64,000 bases of DNA from Zhengitettix transpicula (GCA_037074705.1 CM073590.1:96004447-96068446); one strand, 5' to 3'. Counted from the stretch's first letter, positions 24,501 to 38,147 are shown. Translations and numbers: made by a program. The notes: generated by a model from the letters alone, not told the origin.

Positions 24501-25735
24501 GGAACAATTAAATAATTAATACTAAAAATCTTTAACAATTTAGCTTTTATACGAGCTATTTCATGATGGGAGTGTTATAAATTCGTGACATACTTTGTAA
24601 CCCCCTCCCCCATTTAAGCTGTATTTGTCGTGGAATTATTTGTTTTATATTTTCATCATAGCACCAGATAAACTTTTCTGTTTCTTATAAGCCACTTAGC
24701 GCAGACGTTTATGAGTTTGTATTTTAAATGTATATCTAGAGCCAGAGGTATCCATAAATGCATGCACGTGCTACAGATTTCCAAGTCGCATTAAAACTAA
24801 ACAAAGAGTTGGTGGCGACAGTCGAGTGCGACGATATTGCGTCTGCTCTAAAGTAGCTCATTTACATTCAGGTATGTAAATGAAGGTAGATATCGCGCAG
24901 TCTCGATGTTCTCCGCAGATCTCTTTAGTTGACCCACAAGCAACTATTGTCGTGATGGATGGCTTCAGTTGCGCGTGTGATTATTTCAAGAGCTGCAAGT
25001 TCGTAAAAGACTACTACGTCGCTGTCTCAGCAGGAACATTTTGCTTAGGTAGAATAATGTTGTTGTTTGTAGAGTTTACAATTTCATGTATGTGGGATGT
25101 GAAATTGCCGCGGAATGAAGAGTCTGAAACGGAAAATAGGAATTGGAAGAGGATAAGAAATATGTATAAATGCGGCAAAGCATTCAGAATATCGAACTGA
25201 ATCTGTGCAGCCATAAAGACATGGACCGACTTCGTCTAGTCCTGTCGTAGAAAGACATCTAATCTCAACTCTTTCTGTTAAATTTTCCTATATAATTTTC
25301 GGGCTGTGATATCCACATTTTTTCTTTATAATGCTGTTCTTTCCTAATTCCCTTAATATTGTATAATTTTATTGGTGAGTAAATAACGGTTAGTAATTTA
25401 CAAATAATTTATGTATATTGTAATACGCAATTTGAAGTTGTTAAATAATTTTAGTTATGTAATACTATCTAAAATGTTTTTATGTTATGTTGTTACGTGT
25501 TATTAATAATTAATGAAATGATTGAAAATTTATAACAAAAAATTTTAGTTAATACAAGATTTAATAATTTTGTTATCGATTATATCATATAAATTTTGGC
25601 TCGACTCTTTTTACAATTTTATATCTCAGGGATTTTTAACGGGCCTCTAAATAAGCTTGGAATGAAATTTTCTTTTTTAAAAAATATCCTTTGAATTCAA
25701 TAGAACAAAACATGAAAATTTTACAATATATATAT
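21539..25735. other. Intronic AT-rich DNA, nothing recognised
   Basis: Several short open frames occur (for example around 24880-25200 on the plus strand, 106 codons with many Cys) but none has a recognisable domain, and splice signals are not convincing. A stretch near 23330-23360 (CACACCATTGTCAACAAATT) resembles one at about 18700, so a minor unnamed repeat may be present. Confidence 0.5.
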
Positions 25736-27128
25736 TGTAATAATCAAAAAGGACTCCTTAATTCGCCCCACGTTGTGGTAGCCAAAATGTAATAAACAAC
25801 CGCACGTCAAAATAAAAAAATTAGATTTATATTTTAACAAACAAATTTTATTAAAAATCATCAGAATTTACAATTATACAATTTACTATTATAAAAAAAA
25901 TCTCTTTCTCTCATGGGTCTTTACTGGGTTTGATAACGGACAGAACACTTAAATAATCAAAGAACCCAACATTTATATATGACCGTTAAATTAAACAGAA
26001 ATATTTAATCGTCTAGACATCGACGAAACTTATTAACGAACTTAAAATTACCAGATTGATTCTAAATTTAAAAGAGTTTTTTTTTGTTAACAAAAAGAAG
26101 AGAACGATATCTGACTGTATATTTTAATTCCGTTTACACATATTAATACCATAAATTTCAACTCACGATTACTCAGGAACATTTGTCTCGTTCATTACAC
26201 ACACACTTTATAGACTGGACGTTTACACACACTGACTCTAACACATATTATTGATTCGACGATAGCTGATTCTCCATACTCGGTGAAGGACATCCCACTT
26301 GCTCGTGCTGAAACTACTCGACGCTGGATGCTGTGTCCTGGTCTCCTACCATCGAAGACAGTGATCAAATTTTGATATTACTACAGGTTGAACTTCTGCA
26401 TATAAAAATGTTTATAGTTGAATAATTTTGCTATTTCTCTCGCAGGCTGCAAATTTTCTCCATACTCCGTCTCGCCTTACGCCTCCACACTCAACTCCGC
26501 GACGCACTAACAAATTCTTATCCTCCCTTTATATATGACCGTTCCTTCTATCTTCTGTTTTGTTCCAAGACTACGTCGCAATTGCATTGACAGTTTCTCC
26601 ATTACTCCGAGATTTACACTCTGCAGCTGCTGCTCCCCAGCTAGTAAAATATCTAGCCGCTCTGTCTTGTCACAACGAGACAGGACCCGTAATTACTTTG
26701 CACTTGCATCCTCACCCCCACATGTGCGCTGTTCCGAAATTCTTCTGACCGCTTTGATCCCAAGTCAACAAGCCGATGGTCAAGCCCATTAACCAGACAC
26801 AATGCCTTTTCTAAACCGATTCATCTTGCAACAGACCACCCGCGCATGTCCCTTGCCCTGCTTTACAAATCCTAAGTACACATTGCCACTTCCTGTGCCG
26901 GCCAAGACCATTAATCCGAAACAAATATCTTGCCGCACTGTCTTGTCACATCGAGACAGGACCCGTAATTACTTTGCACTTGCATCCTCACCCCCACATG
27001 TGCGCTGTTCCGAAATTCTTCAGCTGCTCTGTCTTGTCACATCGAGGCAGGACCCGTAATTACTTTGAACTTGCATCCTCACCCCCACATGTGCGCTGTT
27101 CCAAAACAATGCATTCCCTCACTGCATT

Positions 27129-27131
<3 letters not shown>
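25736..27131 (-). mobile_element. LTR-like element C, TG...CA ends in a TA target
   Basis: The borders are sharp: ATATAT then TGTAATAATCAAAAAGG on the left, and GCATTACA then ATATAT on the right. Ends are therefore TG...CA with short TGTAAT/ATTACA inversion and ATAT on both sides. Near the left end is CGCCCCACGTTG, then AGCCAAAATGTAATAAAC, which on the minus strand reads as an LTR end followed by a primer-binding-site-like segment. The block CTCATGGGTCTTTACTGGGT matches element E. About 1.4 kb, longer than E partly because of an internal 80-bp repeat. No gag or pol, so it is a solo LTR or a small non-autonomous LTR element. Confidence 0.65.
26661..27105. repeat. Three copies of an 80-bp repeat inside element C
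   Basis: Copies near 26661-26744, 26937-27019 and 27028-27105 all contain TGTCTTGTCACA-CGAGACAGG, ACCCGTAATTACTTTG and CATCCTCACCCCCACATGTG. They are almost identical. The first two are separated by about 190 bp of other sequence. The GACAGGACCC motif is richer in GC than its surroundings. Confidence 0.9.

Positions 27132-27173
<42 letters not shown>
27132..27173. repeat. (TA)n microsatellite
   Basis: About 21 TA repeats between element C and the next related segment. Confidence 0.97.
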
Positions 27174-27175
<2 letters not shown>

Positions 27176-27700
27176 AATTGAAATATTAAAACTTATGAAA
27201 ATCCTCCTATTTAATGTAAAACGATAAGAAAGTTGTCGGTACTAAATTATGCAATCATTTTCACTGGATTTACTATTAATTTTTTTAATAGAAACTCTAC
27301 ATACCAATTCTCGATTAATCCTTTGCGTTCAATACATTTTACACTAATTAAATTTAATAACTTTTTTTAATAGTCCATAATGTGCATGAAATTGCAGACA
27401 AACTTTCACAATACTTAACCAACACCACCATCCAAGTCTTTCACGAGTTACAGACAATTTAGGATCCAACCAACTGACCCCAATTTGTTACGCCCGTCGT
27501 CACTAGTGAAAATTGCAGCTACCAATATTAATTGCACTCCGTGGACACCAGTTAACATTGCAACGACGAATATTATTAGTAGAGCCCAACTCTTGTCTGC
27601 CAGCCTCTATGAAGGCAAAAAAAAACGTACTATAGTGTCTCGTGCGCAGGATTATAATGCTGCCCAACTCGGCTGCCTAACTTGATATATATTATATAGT
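27174..27700 (-). mobile_element. Partial LTR-like segment related to element D
   Basis: Shares with element D the order CCA-TTCTCGATT, a T-run, CATAATGTGCATGAAATTGC (D: GTGCATAAAATTGCAGATAA) and CACCACCATCCAA. It ends in TTGATATATATTATATAG. This makes it a further, truncated member of the group, immediately adjoining element C. Confidence 0.5.
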
Positions 27701-29960
27701 GACAATATATCTGTAAAAAATTTCAAGATGCACAATCACTCATTTAGAAGTTGTATGTATATTCCCTATTTTTTAACTTAGTCTATTTATTTCTTCGACG
27801 TGAACCGATCTCTTGCTTACGTTGTATCTTTTAGAGTTTGAAGAAAGAGCCAGAAAAAGACATGATAATTTTCGCAACGTACGTGTAAACCACCGAAGTG
27901 AGCGACATGTCGAAAATAATTTCTTACTGCTGACACTCAATTTTTTACACTAGTATAAAGTGGCTATACATGCGAATATTTCCCATCTAAACTATGTTAT
28001 TTTCAATGTATTGATCAATTTACTTCATTCAAATATCATCCACTTTCCAATTTTTATGTTTGGTTACGAAATACATTTCTGTTAGTCTTCTAGGTCAATT
28101 ACTGTGGGTTTTCTGAAGATCTGTTGCTTAAAAGGCCCTTTTACAACTAGTTGCAGTTGTTAAACATATATAAAGTAAGTCGTCCATATAACAGAACCTT
28201 ATTAATATGTTATATATGCAAAGCTTTGATACAAAAAAGTATGCGTTGTCGACTGGTAATAGAAATATTGTCATCACGATATGTAAACTCGAATCGCAAC
28301 CAATCATGAAAATTGACTAAGGATATATCATGTTCGTATTAGTATAATTTAATTTTCTGAATTGTAAACATCTCTTTTTCACTTTTCATTAAGCTTGAAA
28401 AAATTGCGCCTTATGGATTTAGAAACGTTAGTGAAATTTTATTGTACATTGCTTTTGAGCGTCTCGCGAAGTTATTACTTTCTTGTGAAATGTAATTTCC
28501 AGTTGTACAAATTTTGTTTCGAGCTGTTCATGCAGAAGTGAGCGTTGTCATGCTTCTTTACAGATATTAAACTTTTATACGTTAATAATGGCGAGCAAAT
28601 TGAAATTAACGACGCATTAATAATAAAATGTTATGATAATTTGCCGCTAGGGTTGAAACTGCGAGGTATGCTCCCGGGAAAATGATTCGATACAGTACAA
28701 AGTCTGACATATAAGAGCACGAAACAAGCTACGAGTTTGAATTCAAACCATGTTTAAATAACTTACGTTTACTAATTCCCAGCTACACACCTTTTAACTC
28801 ATTAGATTTGCTTATGTGCTGAACTATCAACTTTGATTACACTCAGCTTAGCGACTGTTTCGCAAATTTGTCCCAAATATTACAACGGTGTATTAACGCC
28901 ATAGTAACATCGTCGTATTTATAGACAAAATTGCCCTTCATTAGGTTCAAACTATTTTGGTAAACTATAGAATCCCAGAAGAGTTGACATTTGCTCCGTC
29001 CTTTCGTTCCACGTCGGACTGTTAAAAACTATGCAGACCAGTATACTAAGAAAATCGAATATTTCTGTGTTCAGTTTGTATTTACAAGCTTATAACCTGC
29101 AGTCGTGTCACATTACTCGTATTCAAGAACGTCAAACAATGTGCTTATAAACAACGACCGTTAGAAAAATACTACAACTACATATGTGAAATTTCATATG
29201 GAAATTAAAAGTTACAGATTATTGAGTATGCCTAGGGACATGAAAATTATATTTAGTGTGTAATTTAGAATGTCATGAATTTCATTGTGGCGTCACCTCT
29301 TGTGAATGAATAGCACAGTCTTCAGTATTTTCTAAACTTGTTTCTTGCGTTGAGCGTTGAGCCAATGTTTGTAGACAGTTCGGAATTATATTTGGGAACT
29401 GAAAGTAAACATTTGTCCCTTTTCATAAGTGGAGATGTTGCTGATGGATGGAATTAAAAAGAAGGTCTCGAAACCGCCTCAGCAGCGAATAAACGCGGCT
29501 TAAATATAATTTATTGATAGAGAGGCGCTGTTCAAATTTTCATATAGGTTAACTTTTGCCTCGAATGTATTGTGGCAAAAACGTATGGTTATACATTGTC
29601 GCATAAATAATTTACAGGGAAGTGTTGATCGAACGTAAAAAAAAAAGTTTTTACAGAATGAATAAGAAGCTCAAATTGCCGAGGAAAAAGTCCCACCGCT
29701 TTATACGGACTACAAATAATGCGAACTAGTTTTAGGAACACACTACCTAATGTCATATCCGCATACGGACATACAACAAGCAGCGCTATCAAATTTTGTC
29801 GGGATAATGAGGATAGTGGCAGTTAGCCAGGACCTCAGTACGATGCTGGAATGCTCGCTATTGACCATGAGAACCGAGTGCTACAGACATAATTAATACT
29901 TGCACATGTCACGCAAATAACTGTTCTGTCGAGTGCTTTAGAGCTACAGAATTGTCATAA
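27701..29960. other. Intronic AT-rich DNA, nothing recognised
   Basis: No supported feature on either strand in this stretch. Confidence 0.6.
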
Positions 29961-29970
29961 TGGAATTTTT

Positions 29971-30074
<104 letters not shown>

Positions 30075-30199
30075 GTAATCTTTATTTGAGTTTTAAAAGA
30101 ATAACATTACAAGCTATTTTGTGAACTTGACCATGTTATGTTATTGGTAAATACTCATACACACTCCCTCTTTCCCCCATATATTTATTATATATATAG

Positions 30200-31601
30200 A
30201 ATTATCTTTTAAATTATTTTATTTTTACTTTGCCCCACGTTGGCTACATTTAATGTAATATTCAATTTGATTATAATGTTTAAAATTTTAATAGAATACG
30301 AGTTCTTCATATTTAATGAATAGATTAAAAATTATAAAACATTAATTTAGTTCAATTATTTAATAAAATGGTGTAACAGTTATGATATAAATTTGCCACG
30401 GCTGTATTTACAAGTTTTAAATATCACGTCGTCTCACCGGGCCTCGAAATATGCGTGCTATCGAATCTTTTTTACTTTTATTGAATTTATCACAATAATA
30501 TATGAAAATTAAGAGATTTAAGAATCTGAAATTTGACGGCATAAAAAATATGCAATATTTATAATTTATTAATTATAAATAAACAATCAACCTTCCAGTT
30601 CTCGATTCATCTAATTACACAATTACACAATTACCAACAAAAATATTATAGAATTTTTTTAAATTTTTAAACCAGGCCGTACTGTGCATAAAATTGCAGA
30701 TAATTTCACACACTTATACACATCTACAACCACATCCAACTAAATCCTTACGGAGCTCCAGAAAATACATCCAGCCTACGGACTCCAATACTTTTCGCCC
30801 ACATACAACAGTAAAAATTAACAGGCCACACGACTTACACCCGTAGATACTAGTCAAGATTATAGTGATCACAATTATTAAGGGCTGAAAGATATTTTGC
30901 CCTTAGACACCAGCCAATTATAAAATGTTAAAAAAAAACTGTGACCAACAATTATGACGGAGGCAACTCTTATCTGTCGCAAACCCTTAACACATCTTTG
31001 GGGACACACGTCCATATTTAAACTCCTCCTACTTCCAATTCCAGCTCTGGGGGTCAACTCCGACCTTTCTTCCAGGCAAGATAGTTCTTCTAACGGGCTC
31101 TCACGAAATTCTCCATTAAGCTCTGCTGATCAACTAACTTCTAACTGCTGAAATATTTATTCCCTCATTCCCACTCGGTCTTAGCGATGAGACTATCAAA
31201 CCTTTATTTTAACACGCGTTAAGTGACATTCTTTTTTGACTGCTAGACACGTATCCATATTGTCTTAAGACAAATAACAAACTATGTCTGGGAACTTACA
31301 AATCCAACTTACCCACAACACACGCCGACTGCTCAAGCATTCTTCAAATCACATGACCTTTTATCTTACGAAACAAATTTTATAGTTATAATTTTTATAA
31401 CCATTTGAAATTCCAATATTGTTGCATATGTGCATATGTATATATACACATCGTCCACTAAATTGTTAAATAATAATTTTACTGTTTGCATAATACGTTC
31501 CATCCGAATTTTGGGTTTAGTTGTATATCAATTTTCCAAGAATTCTGATGTATTTAATTTTTTGTTTTAATTAATGAATTCTGAAATATTGCCTGTACTA
31601 T
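30200..31601 (-). mobile_element. LTR-like element D
   Basis: Carries TTTGCCCCACGTTGGCTACA followed by TTTAATGTAATATTC at about 30229-30265, the same marker as C and E. It then has GTCTCACCGGGCCTCG, ATCTGAAATTTGACGG and GTGCATAAAATTGCAGATAA. TA-rich tracts lie at both borders (30180-30198 and 31601-31619). No coding motifs. Borders are approximate. Confidence 0.5.
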
Positions 31602-33785
31602 TTATATATATATATATAATAAATTATAATCGTCAGATTATACAAAATTTTTATTTTTCACTTTAGTGAATGAAGCTGTTTAGAAGATATTTTCTGTTTT
31701 TACGTTTTATATCACAATTAAATCCATTTCAAACTCTTACATTAACGTGTAATCTTTTCCTATTTAGGTACCGCTTTCCTGGATATTTTCTCGTTATTAT
31801 GTGTAACTCTATTACTAACTAAATGAGAAATTAAAAATTCTGAGAATCCACAAGGAAAAATGATTTAACTTTAACTTTTTTGTATCCCCCTCCCCCTCCA
31901 AGTGTAATTAAAAATAAGATGCTTTTTTTATAAATCCTTTTTTAACGCAGTACATTATATCGAGGCATATGAGAAAATTAACGCAATGAGCGTCATCCGA
32001 AAGTCAGTCGTTAAACTGTTAAGTTCGCAATTTCAATTGCGCGTACCTACCAAAATAATGGATGCCGGAAAATAGTTATGCCTTAAAATATATTTTTTAG
32101 ATTAATAAAATTTAGGCCTGTCAATTTCATAAATTGGCAAGTTTATAAATCTCTAATTTTTTTAAAGCATTATAACTATTTTAATCTGGATCATTATATT
32201 TTTAGAAAACAATAAAATTATTTTTCTACTTGTAAGTAGAAGTAAACTAACTTAATCCGAATAGTTTAAATGTCATTAAGAAAAGAAGATTACTAGATTC
32301 TCGCTTCTTGCTTTTGATAATGTGTTTGAGCTATATTAACTGTAATGCAAACTTGTACAAATCCCTCTTCGTGTAATACTTAAAGATTATACCGTACGGA
32401 AGGCCTTTAGATATTTGCTATTCAGTTATGAATTCCGATAATTACTACAGTGAATGAACTTGACTTGCGATGACTTCATCTGCGAGGTCAGAGACTTACG
32501 GCGTCGCCAACTTGTTATGCTTAGCCCGGAAGTTCATTTCCCAGTTGACGGAGATCCAGCGTCGCCCCTTTCCGCCTTGCCGCTACTAATTAAGAACTGG
32601 CACTGGCATCCATCTGTGTGGGTCCCCCCTCACGCGTGGGTGGAATGCTACTACAGGTGGTACGTGTTCCTAACATTCTTTCTGCTGTAGCACATTTTAT
32701 TTGGTTTATATTTCCGATTCGACAGATTCTTGAAATGGCTTAAAACATGAACTGGTGCGTAAAATTTGTTGTGTGGCTCATAACAGCTCATAACTTTGTT
32801 CACAAAACAACGATAGCAGTTCAGGGTTCAGTGTCAGCAGAGAAATTAATGAATTGCTGCGAAAGCAGCGAAGATGTGCTTTTGATCCCGTATAATTAGT
32901 TTGGTTCTAAAATAACTTTACATATAAAGCATCTATTATAAAACAGAGATATTGGACTGATCGATTGGACTTCCAGTTGATCCGTTCTATATATTCTACC
33001 GTTAGTGGGACGTTTTAAAGACGAATCTCGCTATAGCTTTTTGAGTCGCTCTAGTCAACAGTTTCCTATATTTCTCTTAGTTAGTAAGCCTACGTCTCAG
33101 TTCTATCTGATATCAAGCCCCATCGATACTTCCGATTTGTATGAAATGACAGTCAGCAATGTTTTTTTTTTTTTTTTGATTTTGGGCATCTATTCAGCAG
33201 TATGATGCGACCTGCGTTTCATAAACTTTGTAGACTCGCGGCACCGTTTCTCTCCTTATCTTGTACTGAGCTGCAGACTTATGGAACGTATAATCACATA
33301 TAAATAAATCAAAAACTAAGGGTAAATTCATATTTTTCCATTGCTTGGCTTGAGAAATTAATTGCAATGAGTTTAATACCTGATATAAATGTAACAAAAA
33401 AATTGGTATTTCCTTTGATCTTTTTCTCAATCCATCATTACCATCAACGAAAGAAGAAATTGTTTCACCTTGTTTGAAATACATAAAACCTTTTATATAA
33501 AAAAAAACATATTTGAAGGCAAAGAACATTCTTACTTTACTAAAATAAATTGAATGTATTGAAGAGACGTCAGTCTGTTTATCTTTGAACTTACTGTTAA
33601 AGAGGAATTGTGACGAAACAAGAAAAAAATATTCGAATTGTTTAATCTCAACTGTTCATCGTAGATTTCGTTTACTCCTCATTTTAAATAGAATAAAAAG
33701 TTGTGTAGATTCTGGCTCTTGGATCTCTTGCATTCATTTTGAAAAATTGCAAGTAACAAAGGCGAGTTACGCATCATCCCACATA
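31602..33785. other. Intronic AT-rich DNA, nothing recognised
   Basis: A 78-codon plus-strand frame at 32454-32690 is GC-richer than its surroundings but matches nothing I know. A T-run lies near 33163-33178. No other feature. Confidence 0.5.
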
Positions 33786-34204
33786 CCGAGGCACCTCGAC
33801 CTGCTTTGAGAGGTGTATGTTTCGGGGTCGCAGACCTTGGGAATGCGGTAAAATTGTCCGCTATTCCTATTGGAATAGTCGGCCAGCTGCCTCCTAAACC
33901 GGTCAAGCCACGGCGAGGGGAAAGCTGCGACCCCACAGCAAACTCCTCTACCGCTATCAGAAGGGCGTGGAACAAGTACCCAATGTCCGACCTATCTGAT
34001 GCAGGTTTTTCTAGAGTTTGTCCTGCATTACTTTTAGGCGAATGCGGGGTAGGGTCCTTAAACCATAGCCCGGGGGCCCTAGTTAACCCTTGGCTACCTT
34101 CCTCTACCCTTCCGCATCCCCCTTTCAAATCCCTTCCTGTGCTATTAAAGGGGAGGTGACACCATGTTGATTACCCTCATGTAGCCTGTAACCCAAAAAT
34201 AAAG
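33786..34204 (+). mobile_element. Interspersed family X, copy 3
   Basis: Starts at GAGGCACCTCGACC, continues TTTGAGAGGTGTATGTTTCG and TCCTGCATTACTTTTAGGCG, and ends GTAGCCTGTAACCCAAAAAT. It is about 420 bp and GC-richer than the intron. The frame covering LGEC-VGSLN-SPGALVNPWL is open, as in copies 4 and 5. Origin unknown. Confidence 0.88.
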
Positions 34205-35930
34205 CCTATTGATGAATTCCGTTTATGCTGGGAAAAGGCAATGTCATCAGGGTCGTTATGCTTGATAAACTGGGACAAAACGTGCTGGGAGATTTGTGTA
34301 TTTTATAAGAAACCGACACGTTGATTACGCGCTCAGTATGTGGTCGTGTTAACCTACAAAAAGGGCGCCAAAATGTCGAGCCGTTTCAATTGTTTTAGCA
34401 CCACTCAGGAACTGAGAGGCAAAACCAAAAAGTTGATGTTTGCAGCACGAAATGAGCACTTTACCTAGATAAATAGAATCCAAGACATTAAGTCGCTGAT
34501 GTATACTTGCTCCACGTGCTAACTAATAGCTGTACATACATTTAAAAATTGGTTAGTTATTGCATTGATTCATGTTTGTGAGAAGTGAATAATGTATCGA
34601 TAAGAATTTGGTATTCGTATTTAATATCATGTTGAAAATATCCTGATTTTTATACCAATTAATTTGATAATGTAATGTGTCTGAATGGAAGTATGATGTA
34701 TGTGTAATTAGAATATTTCTATTCGGAAGAAACGGGTAAATAATGATAAAAGTATTCGAGTAAGAAACATCAAGGAATGAAAAGTTGGAACACAGAAAAT
34801 CGAATAGGCAAATAAATTATTTTCATGGTGAAACGTCGCAAGAATCAGCATCCACGTTCGTCATATTTATTTATAGACCATCATTCAGGAAAATATATAC
34901 ATATATAATAAGAACCAGGAGAATCTAAGTCGACAAATTTGACTAATAAAGAATGCTTGAATTATTTCGAAAACAAACAGGTTGCATACTGTCAAGATTG
35001 ACAATATGGATTAGATTTTGCTTATCGAAAATGATTCATAAGGTTGATAAAATAGGCTGCGGAATAGAAATCGATAATAACTATCGCCGGATTTGCACAT
35101 TGCCTGTTTGGAAATGTATTTGCGTTAGTCTGTTTGTTCGAGCTCTTGCTCTGTTGGTATTTATTCAGAGTGCCGTCGCTGATGGAGGTTGTTATTGTAG
35201 AACTTAAAAGAGTAGCGCAGTGACGCGGAAAGTGCTACAACAGCGAAACATTTAGTTCATCGTTAGAGAACATTTACGTTATTTGTTTTTATATCTGAAA
35301 TCCTAAACGTCGTTATCGACTAGGGTATGGAGTTTGTGACACAACAGCACGAACTTTTGAGATATCTTTTCTTTGTTCAGAATTAATATTCGCGGCACGA
35401 AAATACCTGAACCCCGACTTTGAGCGCGTATGTAACCGATAAAGGTCATATTAGTGTGATACTTATGTTCACCTAATTTCTCAACCTAGTTTATACTGCG
35501 TTTGCCTCCAGTTGAGAACATTTGGCCGCAAGTGTTCCTGACGGCCACTTAACGACATTCTGTATGGAATGGCCGCCATTATTTCCAAGCGGCAAGGCTT
35601 TATAGCAGAAACTGTTTTACTCACACAATAGTAGCTTTTTGCTCATTCGAATTGAAAACTTCTGTGTGCCATGTAATATTCATAGATCATTTACCTGTTG
35701 CAGCTAAACGGAAACAGATCGCTGAACATAAATAACTATTCAGTCTACATTACAACAAATGCAGCTTAAACAGGCCACTGTAAAAATGAAAGTGAAATAT
35801 CTTGATGTACACACAATTATTTAATATAATTACTCCGCGTCGTTTATTAACTGTAACGCGTTTCTCGTGTACTGGGGTAAACACGACATAAACTAGTCCT
35901 TGGTGTAATTATCAGGCTTTATGAAGTCTG
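34205..35930. other. Intronic DNA, nothing recognised
   Basis: No supported feature. Short open frames only. Confidence 0.55.
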
Positions 35931-36167
35931 ATCTGTTACAGATAATGAATCGTAACAAGTACAGGGGGTCCAGAAAGTTTCTTTGCACAAGCACATGTGG
36001 AAATATATAAGTAGTAAATATTGAGGTTATATAAAAGTCACTTAATAATCTGTTACAGATAATGAATCGTAACAAGTACAGGGGGTCCAGAAAGTTTCTT
36101 TGCACAACCACATGTGGAAATATATAAGTAGTAAATATTGAAGTTATATAAAAGTCACTTAATAATC
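35931..36167 (+). repeat. 117-bp tandem duplication
   Basis: Two adjacent copies (35931-36047 and 36048-36164) start ATCTGTTACAGATAATGAAT and differ at only a few positions, for example AAGCACATG versus AACCACATG. A recent direct duplication. Each copy contains GTACAGGGGGTCCAGAAAGT, which I cannot assign to a family. Confidence 0.95.
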
Positions 36168-36765
36168 GTCAATATATATGGCATATGAGACTTGCGCCTT
36201 AATCGCATTTAATTGCAGGTTGTTGTTCGTGGTAGCTGTAACTGTCTGGCACCAGGGCGAATCAATTTGGTTGGGATTACTTAAAATTTTTATAAGATGT
36301 ATTCCTGTGAAACTCAATTTTTTTCGACCATTCCTTTCTTTAACCAAAACTGAACCGGTCTCCATTCACTAATTGATTGGTAGTTTTCCATTCTTAGTCT
36401 TGAAATTTCTCAGAGTCTGTATGCCCGATTTTGTTACAAGGAACCGCTGCTCACACCCTGCCGTTTCTTCGGGAATAGCCATTTTCAAAGTGGGTCCTCT
36501 CTTTCTTTACAACGTTGCATGAAAAACACAAGTTGACTATTAGTAAAAACTTTAGTACTAAGGACAATGAAACACATATCTCAGCATTTACGTTTTTGTG
36601 AATTTTTAAACTGTAAAGATATTTATTCTTGTTTTTCGTTTATGTTCATCACATCCTGATACTGACTAAACTGATTAACTGTTTTAAATCGTAAATTTTG
36701 CTTTAGCCTAACCATGCCCCTGTCTTAAATTGCTTGAAACAAGAGTTTGGTGAATCAAGAAACAT

Positions 36766-37127
36766 TTAAAAGATTATAGGTTTAACAACCGGGTCAATTG
36801 TTTAATAAAACTCAACATTTCAGCGAAATTCATCCATCGTCAGGTGATTGGAGTGCCGATACAATTTCTATAAATTTATACCATAGCCTTCTGCCAGGAT
36901 CGTCCAATCAGGGAGCCGAAGTGCAGCTGATTTCGACAGTTTTCTGTTGTGGTGATTGGTTAAAATGTTCGCCGATGTTGTTCGTCTGGTGATATGGCGG
37001 ATAATGATCGGATCTCATTCCGTGCTAAATTAGAGCCCAGTCACCTGACGACGGCATAGATGACTTTAGTTGAAACTTTGTTTTAATAAGAAATTGAACC
37101 GGTTGATAAAGCGAGAATCTTTTATTA
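36766..37127. mobile_element. Palindromic element FB4 with hammerhead-like arms
   Basis: Inverted outer arms: left TTAAAAGATT...ACAACCGGGTCAATTG...TTTAATAAAAC; right GTTTTAATAAG...AATTGAACCGGTTGAT...AATCTTTTATTAA. Inside the arms are CTGACGA and GAAA boxes on opposite strands (minus 36818-36843; plus 37045-37075), with 15 and 20 bases between the boxes. The middle (about 200 bp) is not palindromic. Short AATCAA repeats lie at 36753-36758 and 37128-37133, a possible target duplication. Stem II is not evident, so any ribozyme is degenerate. Confidence 0.65.
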
Positions 37128-37406
37128 AATCAATACATACTGATAGCCTACGCTATTTGATTACTAGAAATAGTTATATAAGGTAATGAGGCATTTGGAA
37201 AAGGTTGTTTTCGAGGTGAGAAAAACGACGGTTTAAGGCAGGAATTAGGATTCAGTTACAGTCTTTAAATGGTTGGTATGCGCTAATATACGTAATTTTG
37301 GCTTTTAGTTTCTAGTACAACACCAGAGAGCAGAAAAATCTATTTTAAGGGGTGCTAATTTCTACGAGACTTCGCTGAACTCTGAAAATGTCGTGTGTGT
37401 CTAGAT

Positions 37407-37948
37407 CAGAGGTTTCCCAACCTTTTTTTACCCCCCCCCCCTCCACCCTGAGTGTAACATATACATATTTTTATATTAAAAAATTGAATTATTTCATAAA
37501 TAAACCTAATTTCAACTTGTGTTTTATGGTTATTCTATAGTAATAATTCTGTGCATGAAGAAAGAATTATTTATTTTAATCTCAGATCGCAAAACGTTTC
37601 GCCATTCGAGCTTTTGTACGAAATTAACTACTTGTTTCATTTAACAAGCGGAGTTGGCGCTAGACTACAGTACACAACTTAGCGCATGCGCATAGCAATC
37701 GTCCAACACTACCTACCATTCCTTCACTAGACGTAGTTAACAATAGGCCTACTCTATAAGTACATCGTAGTTTATATTACTCCAATCTTTCAAGTGTGGC
37801 TCCATGGAAAGCATCAAACTTAACAAAATTGAGCCTTTACCAATCCATAAGCAACCTATGTGAGTACGCCGTTGAACTTTCGGTATAATCACTCAGGGCG
37901 CCCGAATAGCTGAAGTTACTTTGCTCCTAGAAAAGTTTTGTAACACTG
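37407..37948. mobile_element. hAT-like non-autonomous element, copy 1
   Basis: Left end CAGAGGTTTCCCAACC and right end TTTTGTAACACTG, giving the CAGNG...CNCTG pattern of hAT ends. The body (for example ATCGCAAAACGTTTCGCCAT and GGAGTTGGCGCTAGACTACA) matches copy 2 at 50.8 kb over about 400 bp. A C-run (37431-37441) follows the left end. No transposase. An 8-bp target duplication was not seen. Confidence 0.6.
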
Positions 37949-38147
37949 GCTTTATGATTATTAATTATGTTAAATTTTTTAAATAAAATTCTTCACTTTT
38001 TGTACTAATTTTAATGTTTATATTTCATTTTCATTTTGAAGAATGAAAATGTTGTACTAATTATATATAATCATTTTAATACAATTATTTTATATCCCGG
38101 TGTTCTAATCATGAAAAAAAAATATTCCCCAGAGCTTTAAGCCTGTT

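Noticed and set aside
32454..32690. A small gene in the intron
   Set aside because: The 78-codon frame has no homologue I recognise, no splice sites of note and no conserved context.
37407..37948. A complete hAT transposon with transposase
   Set aside because: Only about 540 bp long, with no transposase motif; at most a non-autonomous derivative.
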